A DNA stretch of 64,000 nucleotides from an uncultured Roseicyclus sp. (GTDB taxonomy: Bacteria; Pseudomonadota; Alphaproteobacteria; Rhodobacterales; Rhodobacteraceae): contig CANLXA010000004.1 of assembly GCA_947494975.1 (NCBI GenBank), forward strand, positions 248,001 to 312,000, given 5' to 3'. A program made the position numbers and the translations under genes. The notes below the pieces were generated by a model. It did no database searches. It was not told the origin of the DNA and saw only the letters and a program-made list of their open reading frames with translations. This document shows, one piece after another, positions 9,229-18,207 of this stretch (positions are counted from its first letter, which is position 1; every line of letters begins with the position of its first letter).

Positions 9229-10121
9229 TTGCTGTCTGGGCTTTCGTCGTCGGGCCGGTCATGGACCGGATTGGAAGCTTCGTCAAACGTCGCGTCCGAA
9301 GGCGCGGGGAATTCGGGAACGTTCAGCGCATCGGCCAAACGAGAGGTCGCGGTGCCGGGCCGCAGCGGTTGCTGCTGACTGTCGTGAGGCGCCCATCCTG
9401 CAAGGAATACGAACTCGAACGTCGCCTGGATGCGATTTTCTTCCGCCGGATGCCGATTGGCGTAGATCTCGGCCGCACGCGCGAACAGGGTGCGGGGCGG
9501 GATCGCGCGATGGCGGTCGGCCAGAACATTGGTTTCGCCCATCGCCCGCAAATCCCGCATGAGCGCCAGGGCATCGCGGTAGGTAACCCGCCGACGCAGG
9601 GCATCGGCCACCGGCAAGGCCAGACCGGCGCGTTGCAACAGCGCGCCCATATCGCGGATCTCGGCCATCGGCGCGACCCGTGGGCTGATCCCGCCAAGCA
9701 CCTCAGCCTCCGCCTCCGCCAGCGCGCCGCGCAGCTCCATCAGCGTATCCCCGCCGAAGCTGACGGCCAGGAACAGGCCATCGGGGCGCAACGCCCGGCG
9801 GCATTGCACGATCTGCCCCACTGGATCATCGGCCCAATGCAGCGCCATCGCGTGAACGACCAGGTCATGGGCGCTTGCCTCAAGGTCCAGCACCTCCTGC
9901 GGTGGCACGATTCGCGCGCCAGGTGTCAATTTGACCCAAATTTCTGGAAAAGCCGTTACAATGGCCGGTGCCGTAAACGTTCTGTTAACGTCCTGCAGTC
10001 TTTCCTGAAGCTCGAAGAGGGCGTCCTCGTGGAGAAACCCTGCCTTATCCATCCGGGCCCGTGCGCGGCGGGCCGCCAGCGATGCGGCATCCGTCAAACG
10101 GGGCTGTGTCTGGGCGGGCAT
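9225..10121 (-). CDS. BioC/NDUFAF5-like methyltransferase-fold protein with degenerate SAM motif
   Basis: 298 aa. The middle of the protein matches the class I methyltransferase family that includes BioC and mitochondrial NDUFAF5: ALHWADDPVGQIVQCRRALRPDG, then FGGDTLMELR. The glycine-rich SAM-binding motif I (DxGxGxG) that should fall about residues 50-65 is absent. The sequence there reads TAFPEIWVKLTPGARIV. It may be catalytically altered or act as an assembly factor, as proposed for NDUFAF5 in complex I; this is inference. It overlaps hemH by 4 bases and is divergent from comF. Confidence 0.8.
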   Translation of the reverse strand: MPAQTQPRLTDAASLAARRARARMDKAGFLHEDALFELQERLQDVNRTFTAPAIVTAFPEIWVKLTPGARIVPPQEVLDLEASAHDLVVHAMALHWADDPVGQIVQCRRALRPDGLFLAVSFGGDTLMELRGALAEAEAEVLGGISPRVAPMAEIRDMGALLQRAGLALPVADALRRRVTYRDALALMRDLRAMGETNVLADRHRAIPPRTLFARAAEIYANRHPAEENRIQATFEFVFLAGWAPHDSQQQPLRPGTATSRLADALNVPEFPAPSDATFDEASNPVHDRPDDESPDSK

Positions 10122-10168
10122 GGCGCATCCGGGGCTGAAGCTGGCCCGCTGAAAAATAGGAGTGGCGC

Positions 10169-10897
10169 TTGAGATTGCAATCGATGTTGCATGCGGTGTT
10201 TCCGCCCGAATGCCTGAATTGCAGTGCCAGGGTGGAAGATGCCTTTGCGATCTGCGGCGAATGCTGGGCCGACACGCCCTTCATCTTGGGATCCGCCTGC
10301 GATGTGTGCGGCACCGGCCTGCCTGGTCAGACGCCGGCCCTTGGCGAGGTATTGATTTGCCGCGAATGCAACCGTGTGCCCCGACCGTGGTCCCGGGGCC
10401 GCGCGGTATTCGGCTATGACGGTATCGGCCGCAAGATGGTGCTGGCCCTGAAACATGGCGACAGGGCGGACATTGCCCGGGCCGCGGGCCTGTGGCTGGC
10501 CCGTGCGGCGGCGGATCTGTTGGAGGACGATCCGCTCATCGTGCCCATACCTCTGCACTGGACGCGTCTGGCGCGGCGGCAGTTCAATCAATCGGCCCTG
10601 CTGGCGCAGTCCCTGTCCCGCCAGTCGGGATGCGAGGTCGAGACAATGGCGCTGCTGCGCCTGCGGCAGACCCCGACCCAGGAAGGCCGCGACAGGGACG
10701 CGCGTTACCGCAATGTGGACGAGGCGATTATCCCGCATCATCGCCACGGCGCGGCGATCAACGGGCGCCACATCTTGCTGATCGACGACGTCATGACGTC
10801 CGGCGCAACGTTTTCTGCAGCCACCGCGGCCTGCCACAAGGCCGGTGCCGAAAACGTGTCTGTTCTGGCTCTGGCGCGCGTGGGGGATGACACCTAA
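10169..10897 (+). CDS. comF: ComF family phosphoribosyltransferase-like protein
   Basis: 242 aa. The N-terminus has the ComF cysteine knuckles (CLNC, CGEC, CDVCGTGL, CREC within residues 15-72). The C-terminal half is a type I phosphoribosyltransferase fold with the PRPP loop LLIDDVMTSGAT (about 205-216). ComF is linked to DNA uptake and recombination in naturally competent bacteria; in alphaproteobacteria the function is not settled. The TTG at 10169 is chosen because AGGAG lies 6 bases upstream; an ATG at 10184 is possible. Confidence 0.88.
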   Translation: MRLQSMLHAVFPPECLNCSARVEDAFAICGECWADTPFILGSACDVCGTGLPGQTPALGEVLICRECNRVPRPWSRGRAVFGYDGIGRKMVLALKHGDRADIARAAGLWLARAAADLLEDDPLIVPIPLHWTRLARRQFNQSALLAQSLSRQSGCEVETMALLRLRQTPTQEGRDRDARYRNVDEAIIPHHRHGAAINGRHILLIDDVMTSGATFSAATAACHKAGAENVSVLALARVGDDT

Positions 10898-10935
10898 ATT
10901 GACGCGAACGCACAAGGACACGAGGCCCGCGGGAC

Positions 10936-11196
10936 ATGCCCCAGATTGAAATCTATACCTCGCCGCTTTGCGGCTATTGCCACGCAGCCAAGCGGATGCT
11001 TGTCGATAAGGGCGTCAGCTATTCCGAAATCGACGTCGCCGCCGATCCCGCGAAGCGGCAAGAGATGATGGGCCGCGCCGGTGGCCGCCACACCGTGCCA
11101 CAGATTTTCATCGCCGATCGCCACATCGGCGGCTACGACGACATGGCCGCCCTGGAGCGGACCGGCAAGCTCGACCCGCTGCTCGCGGCGGAGTGA
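10936..11196 (+). CDS. grxC: glutaredoxin 3
   Basis: 86 aa, normal size. A glutathione-dependent disulfide reductase. The active site is CGYC (residues 12-15) rather than the textbook CPYC, a variant usual in alphaproteobacteria. The glutathione-binding TVPQIFI and GGYDDM segments are intact. It lies 38 bases after comF on the same strand. Confidence 0.95.
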   Translation: MPQIEIYTSPLCGYCHAAKRMLVDKGVSYSEIDVAADPAKRQEMMGRAGGRHTVPQIFIADRHIGGYDDMAALERTGKLDPLLAAE

Positions 11197-11251
11197 CCCT
11201 GCGGCGCGGTTGACCCTTGCGTCAGGCCGCGCTGCACCGTTTGATCCGGCC

Positions 11252-11695
11252 ATGGCCGACTCCAACGATCCCCTCTCCATTGCGCTGTTCAGCGAAGTCT
11301 TCATGGTTGATCAGCTGACCCGCGCCCGCTTGTCCAAGGCATTGCCGAAGGGCATGGAACTGAGCCATTTCAGCGTGTTGAACCACCTGGCGGCTGGCAA
11401 CGAAGAAAAATCGCCTGCCCAGCTTGCGCGCGTTTTCCACCTGACGCGGGGGGCCATGACCAACACGTTGAACCGATTGGAATGGGCCGGCCATATCCAT
11501 GTGCGCCCTGATTGGGACGATGCCCGCCGCAAGATGATTTCGATCAGCCCGGCAGGCCGCCGGGCCCGTGATGCGGCGGTGTCGGCCATCGCGCCGATCC
11601 TGTCGTATACCGTGGCAGAGGTCGGCGCGGAACAGGTGCGTTCGATCCTCCCCGTGCTGCGCACGATGCGCAAACGTCTGGAGCAGGAGGATTAG
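11252..11695 (+). CDS. MarR family transcriptional regulator
   Basis: 147 aa. A winged-helix repressor-type protein. The HTH region is [21 protein letters not shown] and the wing contains [17 protein letters not shown], both typical of MarR. The ATG at 11252 gives the standard length; the open frame upstream of it overlaps grxC in another frame and is not coding. The gene converges on ubiG with a 4-base overlap of stops (11692-11695). The target is unknown. Confidence 0.88.
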   Translation: MADSNDPLSIALFSEVFMVDQLTRARLSKALPKGMELSHFSVLNHLAAGNEEKSPAQLARVFHLTRGAMTNTLNRLEWAGHIHVRPDWDDARRKMISISPAGRRARDAAVSAIAPILSYTVAEVGAEQVRSILPVLRTMRKRLEQED

Positions 11696-12447
11696 GCCCG
11701 CTTCACCGATGCGGTGACGTAATTCACGCTCAGATCCCGGTCGCTCAGTCCCCAAGTCCACAGGACCGGATTGAAGACGAACCCCTTGCGATCCACGGGG
11801 TCGAGGCCCGCCTTTCGGATAAACTCGAACAACTCGTCCGGCGTGATGAATTTCGACCATTCATGGGTGCCTTTCGGCAGCCACCGCATCACATGCTCCG
11901 CCCCGATGATCGCCATCAGGTAGCTCTTGGGATTGCGGTTCAGGGTTGAGCAAACCATCAGCCCACGGGGCTTCAGAAGCTGTTGGCACGCCGTCAGGTA
12001 GGCCAGCGGATCGGCCACGTGTTCCACCACCTCCATGTTCAGGACAACGTCGAATTGTTCGCCATCGGCGGCCATCGCCTCCGCCGTGGTGTGGCGATAG
12101 TCTATCTCGAGGCCCGATTGCTCGGCATGGAGCTGCGCCACCGGAATGTTCCGCTCCGCCGCATCGGCCCCAACCACGTCGGCCCCCAACCGTGCCATCG
12201 GTTCGGCCAACAACCCACCACCGCATCCGATATCGAGGATCCGCAACCCGGCAAAGGGCACCTCACCCTTCAGATCGCGACCGAACTCCGCCGCGATCTG
12301 GTTGGTGATGTAATCCAGCCGCGTCGGGTTGAGCATATGGAGCGGCTTGAACTTGCCGTTCACGTCCCACCATTCCGCGGCCATCGCCTCGAACTTCGCA
12401 ACTTCTCCGGCGTCAACGGTGCTTGCAGCTGCCGCGCTCATGGACAT
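11692..12447 (-). CDS. ubiG: ubiquinone biosynthesis O-methyltransferase UbiG
   Basis: 251 aa. It performs both O-methylations of ubiquinone synthesis. SAM motif I is DIGCGGG (residues 72-78). The family segments [19 protein letters not shown] and [11 protein letters not shown] are present, followed by [10 protein letters not shown] and the C-terminal [11 protein letters not shown]. Divergent from the proline iminopeptidase gene across 63 bases that hold both promoters. Confidence 0.96.
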   Translation of the reverse strand: MSMSAAAASTVDAGEVAKFEAMAAEWWDVNGKFKPLHMLNPTRLDYITNQIAAEFGRDLKGEVPFAGLRILDIGCGGGLLAEPMARLGADVVGADAAERNIPVAQLHAEQSGLEIDYRHTTAEAMAADGEQFDVVLNMEVVEHVADPLAYLTACQQLLKPRGLMVCSTLNRNPKSYLMAIIGAEHVMRWLPKGTHEWSKFITPDELFEFIRKAGLDPVDRKGFVFNPVLWTWGLSDRDLSVNYVTASVKRA

Positions 12448-12510
12448 CCCCTCAATCTCTTGCCAATCTCAACGTGCCGATCCCGGCTCATCGGTCTATA
12501 TAGGACGGGC

Positions 12511-13500
12511 ATGGATAAGTTCTCCGGTCAAAAGCGCGCAAGCTCGCATTTGTTCCCGCCGATCGACCCGTTTGATCAGCGCATGCTCGATGTGGGTGAC
12601 GGACACCATGTCTATGTGGAGCAATGCGGCAACCCCCGTGGTGCGCCGGTTGTGGTGCTCCACGGCGGGCCGGGTGGTGGGTGCAGCCCCGCGATGCGGC
12701 GGTATTTCGATCCGTCGATCTGGCGGATCATCCTGTTCGACCAACGTGGCTGTGGCCGGTCGCGGCCCCATGCCTCGACACGCGCCAACACGACCTGGCA
12801 TCTGGTCGCGGACATCGAGCGGATCAGGCACACGCTTGGCGTCGACCGCTGGGCCGTCTTTGGCGGATCCTGGGGCGCAACGCTTGGCTTGATCTACGCG
12901 GAAACGCACCCCGATGCGGTAGCCTATCTGGCGCTGCGCGGTGTGTTCCTGTCGATGCAGCGCGAGTTGGATTGGTTCTACGGCGGCGGGGCCGGGCAGT
13001 TCTGGCCCGATCAATGGAACCGTTTCCTGAGTCTTGTGCCCGAGGAGGAGCAGGGCGACGTGATCGCCGCCTATAACCGGCGCCTGTTTTCGGGCGATCT
13101 CATGGTCGAAACCCGCTTCGCCCGGGCCTGGGCCTCGTGGGAAAATGCGTTGGCGTCGATGGACAGCGACGGCCATGGCGGAGAGAGCCCGGCGGACTAT
13201 GCCCGTGCCTTCGCCCGGCTGGAGAACCACTATTTCGTCAACAAGGGCTTTCTTGAGGAAGACGGCCAAATCCTCCGTGATCTGCATCGCATTGGCCATG
13301 TCCCCGGTACTATCGTGCAGGGACGCTACGATATGATCTGTCCACCCATTTCGGCGCATCGCCTGGCCAAGGGGTGGGCCGCTGGCCGCCTCCACATGGT
13401 GCGCGGCGCGGGCCACGCGCTCAGCGAGGCCGGGATCAGCTTGGAGCTCGTTCGCATCATGCGCGGCGTGGGTGAGAAGCGCACGAAATACGGGCTCTAG
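12511..13500 (+). CDS. pip: proline iminopeptidase (alpha/beta hydrolase, S33)
   Basis: 329 aa. It removes N-terminal proline from peptides in the cytoplasm. The oxyanion motif HGGPGGGCSP (residues 51-60) and the nucleophile elbow GGSWGATL (Ser120) are diagnostic. The catalytic His is in GAGHALSE and an Asp lies in GRYDMICP. The ATG at 12511 gives the normal N-terminus; upstream in-frame codons lie in the divergent promoter and antisense to ubiG. Confidence 0.95.
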   Translation: MDKFSGQKRASSHLFPPIDPFDQRMLDVGDGHHVYVEQCGNPRGAPVVVLHGGPGGGCSPAMRRYFDPSIWRIILFDQRGCGRSRPHASTRANTTWHLVADIERIRHTLGVDRWAVFGGSWGATLGLIYAETHPDAVAYLALRGVFLSMQRELDWFYGGGAGQFWPDQWNRFLSLVPEEEQGDVIAAYNRRLFSGDLMVETRFARAWASWENALASMDSDGHGGESPADYARAFARLENHYFVNKGFLEEDGQILRDLHRIGHVPGTIVQGRYDMICPPISAHRLAKGWAAGRLHMVRGAGHALSEAGISLELVRIMRGVGEKRTKYGL

Positions 13501-13545
13501 CTCAGCGTGTGATCCTCGCGGACGTCCCATTGATAGAGCATTGAT

Positions 13546-13568
13546 ATACCCGTCGCCGAGGCGGGTAT
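13546..13568. terminator. hairpin between convergent pip and bciB genes
   Basis: Perfect 7-bp inverted repeat ATACCCG / CGGGTAT with a 9-base loop in the 80-base gap between the two convergent genes. There is no T-tract, so it is a weak or bidirectional terminator candidate only. Confidence 0.35.
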
Positions 13569-13580
13569 GGCTAACGCCGT

Positions 13581-14819
13581 CTATTCCTCCCGCCGTGCTT
13601 CGTCGGCATCTGGCGCCAATCCATACCTTTCCGCCACGCGCCAGACATGTTCCGGCACCATATTCTTGACCCGCGCGGGGTAGGCGCGCCGGAGGTGCAG
13701 GATCGTCTCGATGGCCTTCATCTCCACCCGCGCCCTCGCAAATTCCAGGCCCCGTGGCCCGATCCGCGGCTGCAGAAACGACACGACGGGCCGCAACCAA
13801 TCGGGCATCGAGCGGAGAGGCATCCCTCCGGCCGCTCGCTCGGTATTGGCCAAGAACCCCTTCACTGCTCCGTCGCGTTTTCCCTTGTCGGTCAGCGGCT
13901 TGAGGATCAACCGATCCTCAAGGAGACCCAATATCTCCGCCCCGCGATCATTGCGGGCAATCACCCATTGATCGCCGTCGCCGCCCATATAGCCCACAGT
14001 GATATCGGCCAGCCGGTTGGTGTAATCCACGCAGGTCTTGCAGGTCATCGGAAAGAAATCCGGCGGCAGCTTGGAAATCGGTAGGCTCAGGAAGGGGATC
14101 ACGCGGTCCGGTCGGCCATCGTCAAAGCGCAGCTCCACCCGATAATCGGCACGGAATTCGAGGTAGCTGATCGCCTCGGGCCGGTCATCCAAAAGGTTGA
14201 GAAAGCTGTGAAAATTCTCGGTGCTTGTGTTGTCGGAACAGGGCGTTCCAATGACGTAGAGCCGCTCCAGCCCCAGATCCGCTTCGATCTGTCTAAGCGC
14301 ATAAACCTGACAGGGGATGCCAACAACCGCGATCCTTGTATGCCCCTGCACCATTGCCGGCGTCAGAGCGGCGAGCGTCGGAGCGTATCCCATGCGCATC
14401 CCACGGCACTGCGCCATATCCTCAGGATCGGTCACGATCACTGGCAAGGGCTTCCAGCGATCTTCCGGGTCGGGCGCAACAGCCAGAACAGCGGTAACCG
14501 CACCGGTGCGGAGCAGTTCAGCGGCCAGTTCCGTGGTTAGACCAGTCCATTGCGCGCCTTCAGCCGCAGGGCTCAACCGCGCGCGCAGCATCGATTGGGT
14601 GACGCCGAAAAATGCCTCATCCCCCAGCTCCGGATCTGCCACCCGGCCATGGATTTTCCGCTCCGCTTCGGGATAGTCGGGCTGGATGAACTGACAGGCA
14701 CGCCCGCAGGCCTTGCCATCCCCCATCCGACTGATGCCGCAATCGGTACACAGGCCCGGTCGCGGCGCGCCGCCAAGATGGGGCACCACAATGCCGGAAC
14801 GGCCGGTATCCTTTGCCAT
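13581..14819 (-). CDS. BciB-type divinyl (proto)chlorophyllide 8-vinyl reductase / F420 hydrogenase beta-subunit family protein
   Basis: 412 aa. The cysteine pattern LCTDCGISRMG..CGRACQFIQPDYPE (about residues 22-50) and CKTCVDYTNRLADITVG further on matches the coenzyme F420 hydrogenase/dehydrogenase beta-subunit family. This family includes BciB, the ferredoxin-dependent 8-vinyl reductase of (bacterio)chlorophyll synthesis. No other photosynthesis gene is in the window, so a pigment role is inferred. The ATG at 14819 is preferred over a TTG at 14834 because GGAG lies 9 bases before it. Confidence 0.75.
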   Translation of the reverse strand: MAKDTGRSGIVVPHLGGAPRPGLCTDCGISRMGDGKACGRACQFIQPDYPEAERKIHGRVADPELGDEAFFGVTQSMLRARLSPAAEGAQWTGLTTELAAELLRTGAVTAVLAVAPDPEDRWKPLPVIVTDPEDMAQCRGMRMGYAPTLAALTPAMVQGHTRIAVVGIPCQVYALRQIEADLGLERLYVIGTPCSDNTSTENFHSFLNLLDDRPEAISYLEFRADYRVELRFDDGRPDRVIPFLSLPISKLPPDFFPMTCKTCVDYTNRLADITVGYMGGDGDQWVIARNDRGAEILGLLEDRLILKPLTDKGKRDGAVKGFLANTERAAGGMPLRSMPDWLRPVVSFLQPRIGPRGLEFARARVEMKAIETILHLRRAYPARVKNMVPEHVWRVAERYGLAPDADEARREE

Positions 14820-14951
14820 GACGCATATCTCCAACGGAGTTCGTCACTATCTTGGGCGCGGGGATGCGTGTCAATGAAATGGCCTCACATCGCCGCCACC
14901 CCCGGTCGCCCTGCAAGAGGATGATTTGGAACCGAGGTCCCAAAAGATCTC

Positions 14952-15028
14952 TGGCGACCCCGGCAGGATTCGAACCTGCAACCTGCCCCTTAGGAGGGGG
15001 CTGCTCTATCCAGTTGAGCTACGGGGCC
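14952..15028 (-). tRNA. tRNA-Arg (anticodon CCU)
   Basis: A 77-base cloverleaf including an encoded CCA end. The acceptor stem GGCCCCG pairs with CGGGGTC (one G-U). The D-arm GCTC/GAGC, anticodon loop CTCCTAA and T-arm GCAGG-TTCGAAT-CCTGC are all intact. Anticodon CCU reads AGG. Confidence 0.97.
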
Positions 15029-15133
15029 GCGCTGTCTTGTTGTCCGTGATTTGTTCCGATCCCGCAAGCGCTTGCGGAGGGATGCGCGGCAAGCGTATCA
15101 AGAGGCAGGCGCACACGACCGAAGGACGCAGCC

Positions 15134-16159
15134 TTGCGCGGACGCAATCCATTTGACGGCAAACCCCAGATGACTCTGCGGGACGTGGCCGATGCCGCCG
15201 GCGTCAGCGAAATGACCGTCAGCCGTGTTCTTCGCAATCGCGGCGATGTTTCGGACCGCACGCGGGAGCGGGTGTTCGAGGCCGCGCGCGCGCTTGGATA
15301 TGTGCCAAACAAGATCGCCGGGGCCCTTGCCTCGAACCGGGTAAACCTTGTGGGCGTGGTGATCCCCTCGCTCAGCAACATGGTGTTCCCCGATGTGCTG
15401 CATGGCATCGGCGCGGTTCTGGACGATACGCCCCTCCAGCCGGTGATCGGGACGTCGAAATACGATCGCGACCGCGAGGAGAAGGTGATCTACGAGATGC
15501 TGTCGTGGCGTCCATCCGGCCTGATCGTTGCGGGGCTGGAGCATTCGGAGGCCGCCCGCGCGATGATGCGGAATGCAGGCGTGCCGGTGGTCGAGGTCAT
15601 GGATGTGGACGGTGATCCGGTTGCCGCCGCCGTGGGGATCAGCCACCAGGCCGCGGGCCGCGCGATGGCCTCCGAGATCGTGGCGCGTGGCTATAGCCGC
15701 ATCGGTTATCTGGGCTCCTCCTCCATCGCGGATGCCCGGGCGCAGAAGCGATATCGCGGGTTCAAGGCAGGTCTGTCAGAGGCCGGATTGGAGCTGGCCG
15801 ACGAGATCTTTTATGATGGTGCGTCCGGGTTCGGCACCGGGCGTGGCATGACCCAAGCGCTGATGGAGCGGACCTCCGATTTAGATTTTCTATATTATAA
15901 TACAGATATGAACGCTGCAGGCGGGCTTCTCTATTGCCTGGAAAAAGGCCTCGATATCCCTGGTGAGATCGGCCTGGCGGGATTCAATTCCTTTGAAGTG
16001 CTCGATGGGCTGCCGATGCGGATCGCGACGATGGACAGCCGGCGAGACCAGATCGGTCGCAAGGCAGCGGAGTTGATGGTGGCCAATGAGTTGACAACCG
16101 AAGTCGTGCGGTTGGAACCAGAGTTCCTGCCCGGCGACACGGTGCGCGCGAAGGCTTGA
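15134..16159 (+). CDS. LacI family transcriptional regulator (GntR-like)
   Basis: 341 aa. The N-terminal HTH is TLRDVADAAGVSEMTVSRVL (residues 14-33) with the hinge helix NKIAGALASNRVN. The rest is the periplasmic-binding-like ligand domain (GVVIPSLSNMVFPDVLHGI; GYLGSSSIADARAQKR). The overall look is of the gluconate-repressor (GntR) branch. The TTG at 15134 has GAAGGA about 7 bases upstream. No sugar catabolic operon flanks it, so its regulon lies elsewhere. Confidence 0.88.
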   Translation: MRGRNPFDGKPQMTLRDVADAAGVSEMTVSRVLRNRGDVSDRTRERVFEAARALGYVPNKIAGALASNRVNLVGVVIPSLSNMVFPDVLHGIGAVLDDTPLQPVIGTSKYDRDREEKVIYEMLSWRPSGLIVAGLEHSEAARAMMRNAGVPVVEVMDVDGDPVAAAVGISHQAAGRAMASEIVARGYSRIGYLGSSSIADARAQKRYRGFKAGLSEAGLELADEIFYDGASGFGTGRGMTQALMERTSDLDFLYYNTDMNAAGGLLYCLEKGLDIPGEIGLAGFNSFEVLDGLPMRIATMDSRRDQIGRKAAELMVANELTTEVVRLEPEFLPGDTVRAKA

Positions 16160-16416
16160 TTTTTGAGTCACCCGACGCGCGTCCACCGGAGGGATAGGGT
16201 ACTACGATCTCCCATGAAGACGAACTTGACGGCCATCGCACGGATCTTCGCCAATACCATGCGCGACATGGCGGTCTCTTTTCGACCGAAGGCCACGATG
16301 GCAGGACGTTGTTCAGTCAGCCCGATGCGCCGGTTGTGCGGTATGAACACACCGTCGTTGCGACGGATCGGTGGGCGATTGTGGTGACGACGCCGGAATA
16401 GGCCGACGCATCGTCT
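16160..16416. other. gap with short start-less open frame
   Basis: 257 bases between the LacI gene and sdaA. A plus-strand frame from 16198 to 16391 is open for about 64 codons and ends with protein-like sequence (RYEHTVVATDRWAIVV). It has no ATG, GTG or TTG near its beginning, although GGAGGG lies at 16188-16193. Either a gene fragment or chance. Confidence 0.3.
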
Positions 16417-17832
16417 TCAGCATTCCGGCAGGTTTACCGCCAGCCCGCCCTGGCTCGTCTCCTTGTATTTCGTGCTCATGTCGATACCCGTCTGGCGCAT
16501 CGCCTCGATGCAATTGTCTAGCGGCATGAAGTGTGTGCCGTCTCCGCGCAGGGCCAGCGATGCGGCGGAGACGGCCTTGATCGCGCCCAACCCGTTGCGT
16601 TCGATGCAGGGCACCTGCACCAGCCCGCCCACCGGATCACACGTCATGCCAAGGTGATGTTCCAGCGCGATTTCAGCGGCGTTTTCCACCTGCTCATTTG
16701 TCCCGCCCAAGGCGGCGCAGAGGCCGGCGGCGGCCATGGCCGAGGCGCTGCCAACCTCCCCCTGACAGCCCACTTCAGCCCCCGAGATCGACGCATTGTG
16801 CTTGATCAGCCCGCCAATTGCGGCGGCGGTCATCAGGAAGGTGCGGCGGCCGTCTTCCGTGGCCCCAATGCAATGGTCGCGGTAGTAGCGCAGCACGGCG
16901 GGCACCACACCCGCCGCGCCATTGGTGGGTGAGGTCACGACACGCCCACCCGCAGCGTTTTCCTCGTTCACGGCCATCGCGTAGACCGAGAGCCAGTCGT
17001 TGGCGACATGGGGCTGCGCCTGGTTGGTTCCGGCCTCGGCCTTCAGCTGATCAAGGATGTGCTTGGCGCGGCGTTTCACGCGCAGGCCGCCAGGAAGTTC
17101 GCCATCCATGCGCAGGCCCCGGTCGATGCAATCGTCCATCGCGGCCCAGATCGCATCGACGCGGCTCTGCACCTCCGCGCGGGGGGCAAGGGCGGCCTCG
17201 TTTTCCCATTTCATCTGTGCAATGGATTTGCCGGTGGCGCGTCCCATCGACAGCATTTCCTGGGCGGATCCAAAGGGGTGGGGGAATCCTTCGGCCTCCT
17301 TCTCCTTGTGGAAGGCATCGGCCCCGCCCTGGTTTTGCGCCTCCAACTCCCGCGCGGTCAGGACGAAGCCGCCACCAATGGAGTAATACGTCTCCTCCAG
17401 GTAGAGGTGTCGCGCCGTGTCGAACGCGCGCAGCACCAGGCCGTTTGCATGGCCGGGCAGCACCGTGTCGTAATCGAAGATCAAGTCCTGATCCGGGGCG
17501 AACTGCAGGGGAGGCAGCCCCGGCGGGGCGACCACGCCTTTGGCGCGGATCTCGGCCTCAAGCTCTTCGGCGCGGTCGGGATCAAGCGTGGCGGGCTCGA
17601 ACCCCGCAAACCCCAGGATAACGGCGCGATCCGTCGCATGCCCCTTGCCGGTAAAGGCCAGCGAGCCATGCAGGGAACAGCCCAGCGCCGCCAGATCTCC
17701 GGCACCCGGTTCCTTCTCTCGCCCGGTTCGCAGGTCCTCCAGAAACCGCGCGGCGGCGCTCATTGGACCCATTGTGTGAGACGAGGACGGGCCAACACCG
17801 ATTTTGAAGATATCGAAGATGCTGAGAAACAT
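16417..17832 (-). CDS. sdaA: L-serine ammonia-lyase (iron-sulfur type)
   Basis: 471 aa. It deaminates L-serine to pyruvate and ammonia. It is the single-chain form with beta and alpha domains. The N-terminal [16 protein letters not shown] and the C-terminal cluster region [18 protein letters not shown], then [18 protein letters not shown], supply the cysteines for the oxygen-sensitive 4Fe-4S centre. Length and motifs are normal. Confidence 0.96.
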   Translation of the reverse strand: MFLSIFDIFKIGVGPSSSHTMGPMSAAARFLEDLRTGREKEPGAGDLAALGCSLHGSLAFTGKGHATDRAVILGFAGFEPATLDPDRAEELEAEIRAKGVVAPPGLPPLQFAPDQDLIFDYDTVLPGHANGLVLRAFDTARHLYLEETYYSIGGGFVLTARELEAQNQGGADAFHKEKEAEGFPHPFGSAQEMLSMGRATGKSIAQMKWENEAALAPRAEVQSRVDAIWAAMDDCIDRGLRMDGELPGGLRVKRRAKHILDQLKAEAGTNQAQPHVANDWLSVYAMAVNEENAAGGRVVTSPTNGAAGVVPAVLRYYRDHCIGATEDGRRTFLMTAAAIGGLIKHNASISGAEVGCQGEVGSASAMAAAGLCAALGGTNEQVENAAEIALEHHLGMTCDPVGGLVQVPCIERNGLGAIKAVSAASLALRGDGTHFMPLDNCIEAMRQTGIDMSTKYKETSQGGLAVNLPEC

Positions 17833-18207
17833 GGCCCGCCCCGCGTTGGTTCGCAGCGGACCATAGGCGATTGGTCTGGACGCCCAAAGCGGGAAACGAC
17901 GCCGCGCGAGCCGTGACCGACGCGAAGATCCATGGGCGCCGTTGCGCCGGAACTGGAGCGTTTACCAGTTGATAGGGCTTCTCTGGTCTTTTGGCGGCGA
18001 TTTTTTGGGGCTTGGTCATATGGAAGAATCACTACGCGTGGCTGGCGCCGATGGCGTTTTCTGGTTTGAAGCAGAGGATGGTTTGGCGTTTGGGGGATGG
18101 GTCCGTGAACATCCAGGGTAAGGATCAGGCGGGGGCACCGACATGTTCCGTGGAAGAGCCCGCCAATCGGGCGCGCCCGGGACCGGCCCAAACAAAGGAC
18201 GTGTCCC
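17833..18207. other. 375-base intergenic region, divergent promoters of sdaA and the chemoreceptor
   Basis: No gene is supported. Short open frames have neither a Shine-Dalgarno nor protein-like composition. The region holds the AAAGGA site (18194-18199) of the chemoreceptor gene and a small GCCCG-CCAAT-CGGGC hairpin (18158-18172) in its 5' leader. No riboswitch was recognised. Confidence 0.5.

Noticed and set aside
16163-16387. 74-codon frame after the LacI gene (MSHPTRVHRR...)
   Set aside because: Lacks a ribosome-binding site and protein-like composition; a different frame in the same stretch (16198-16391) looks more protein-like but has no start codon.
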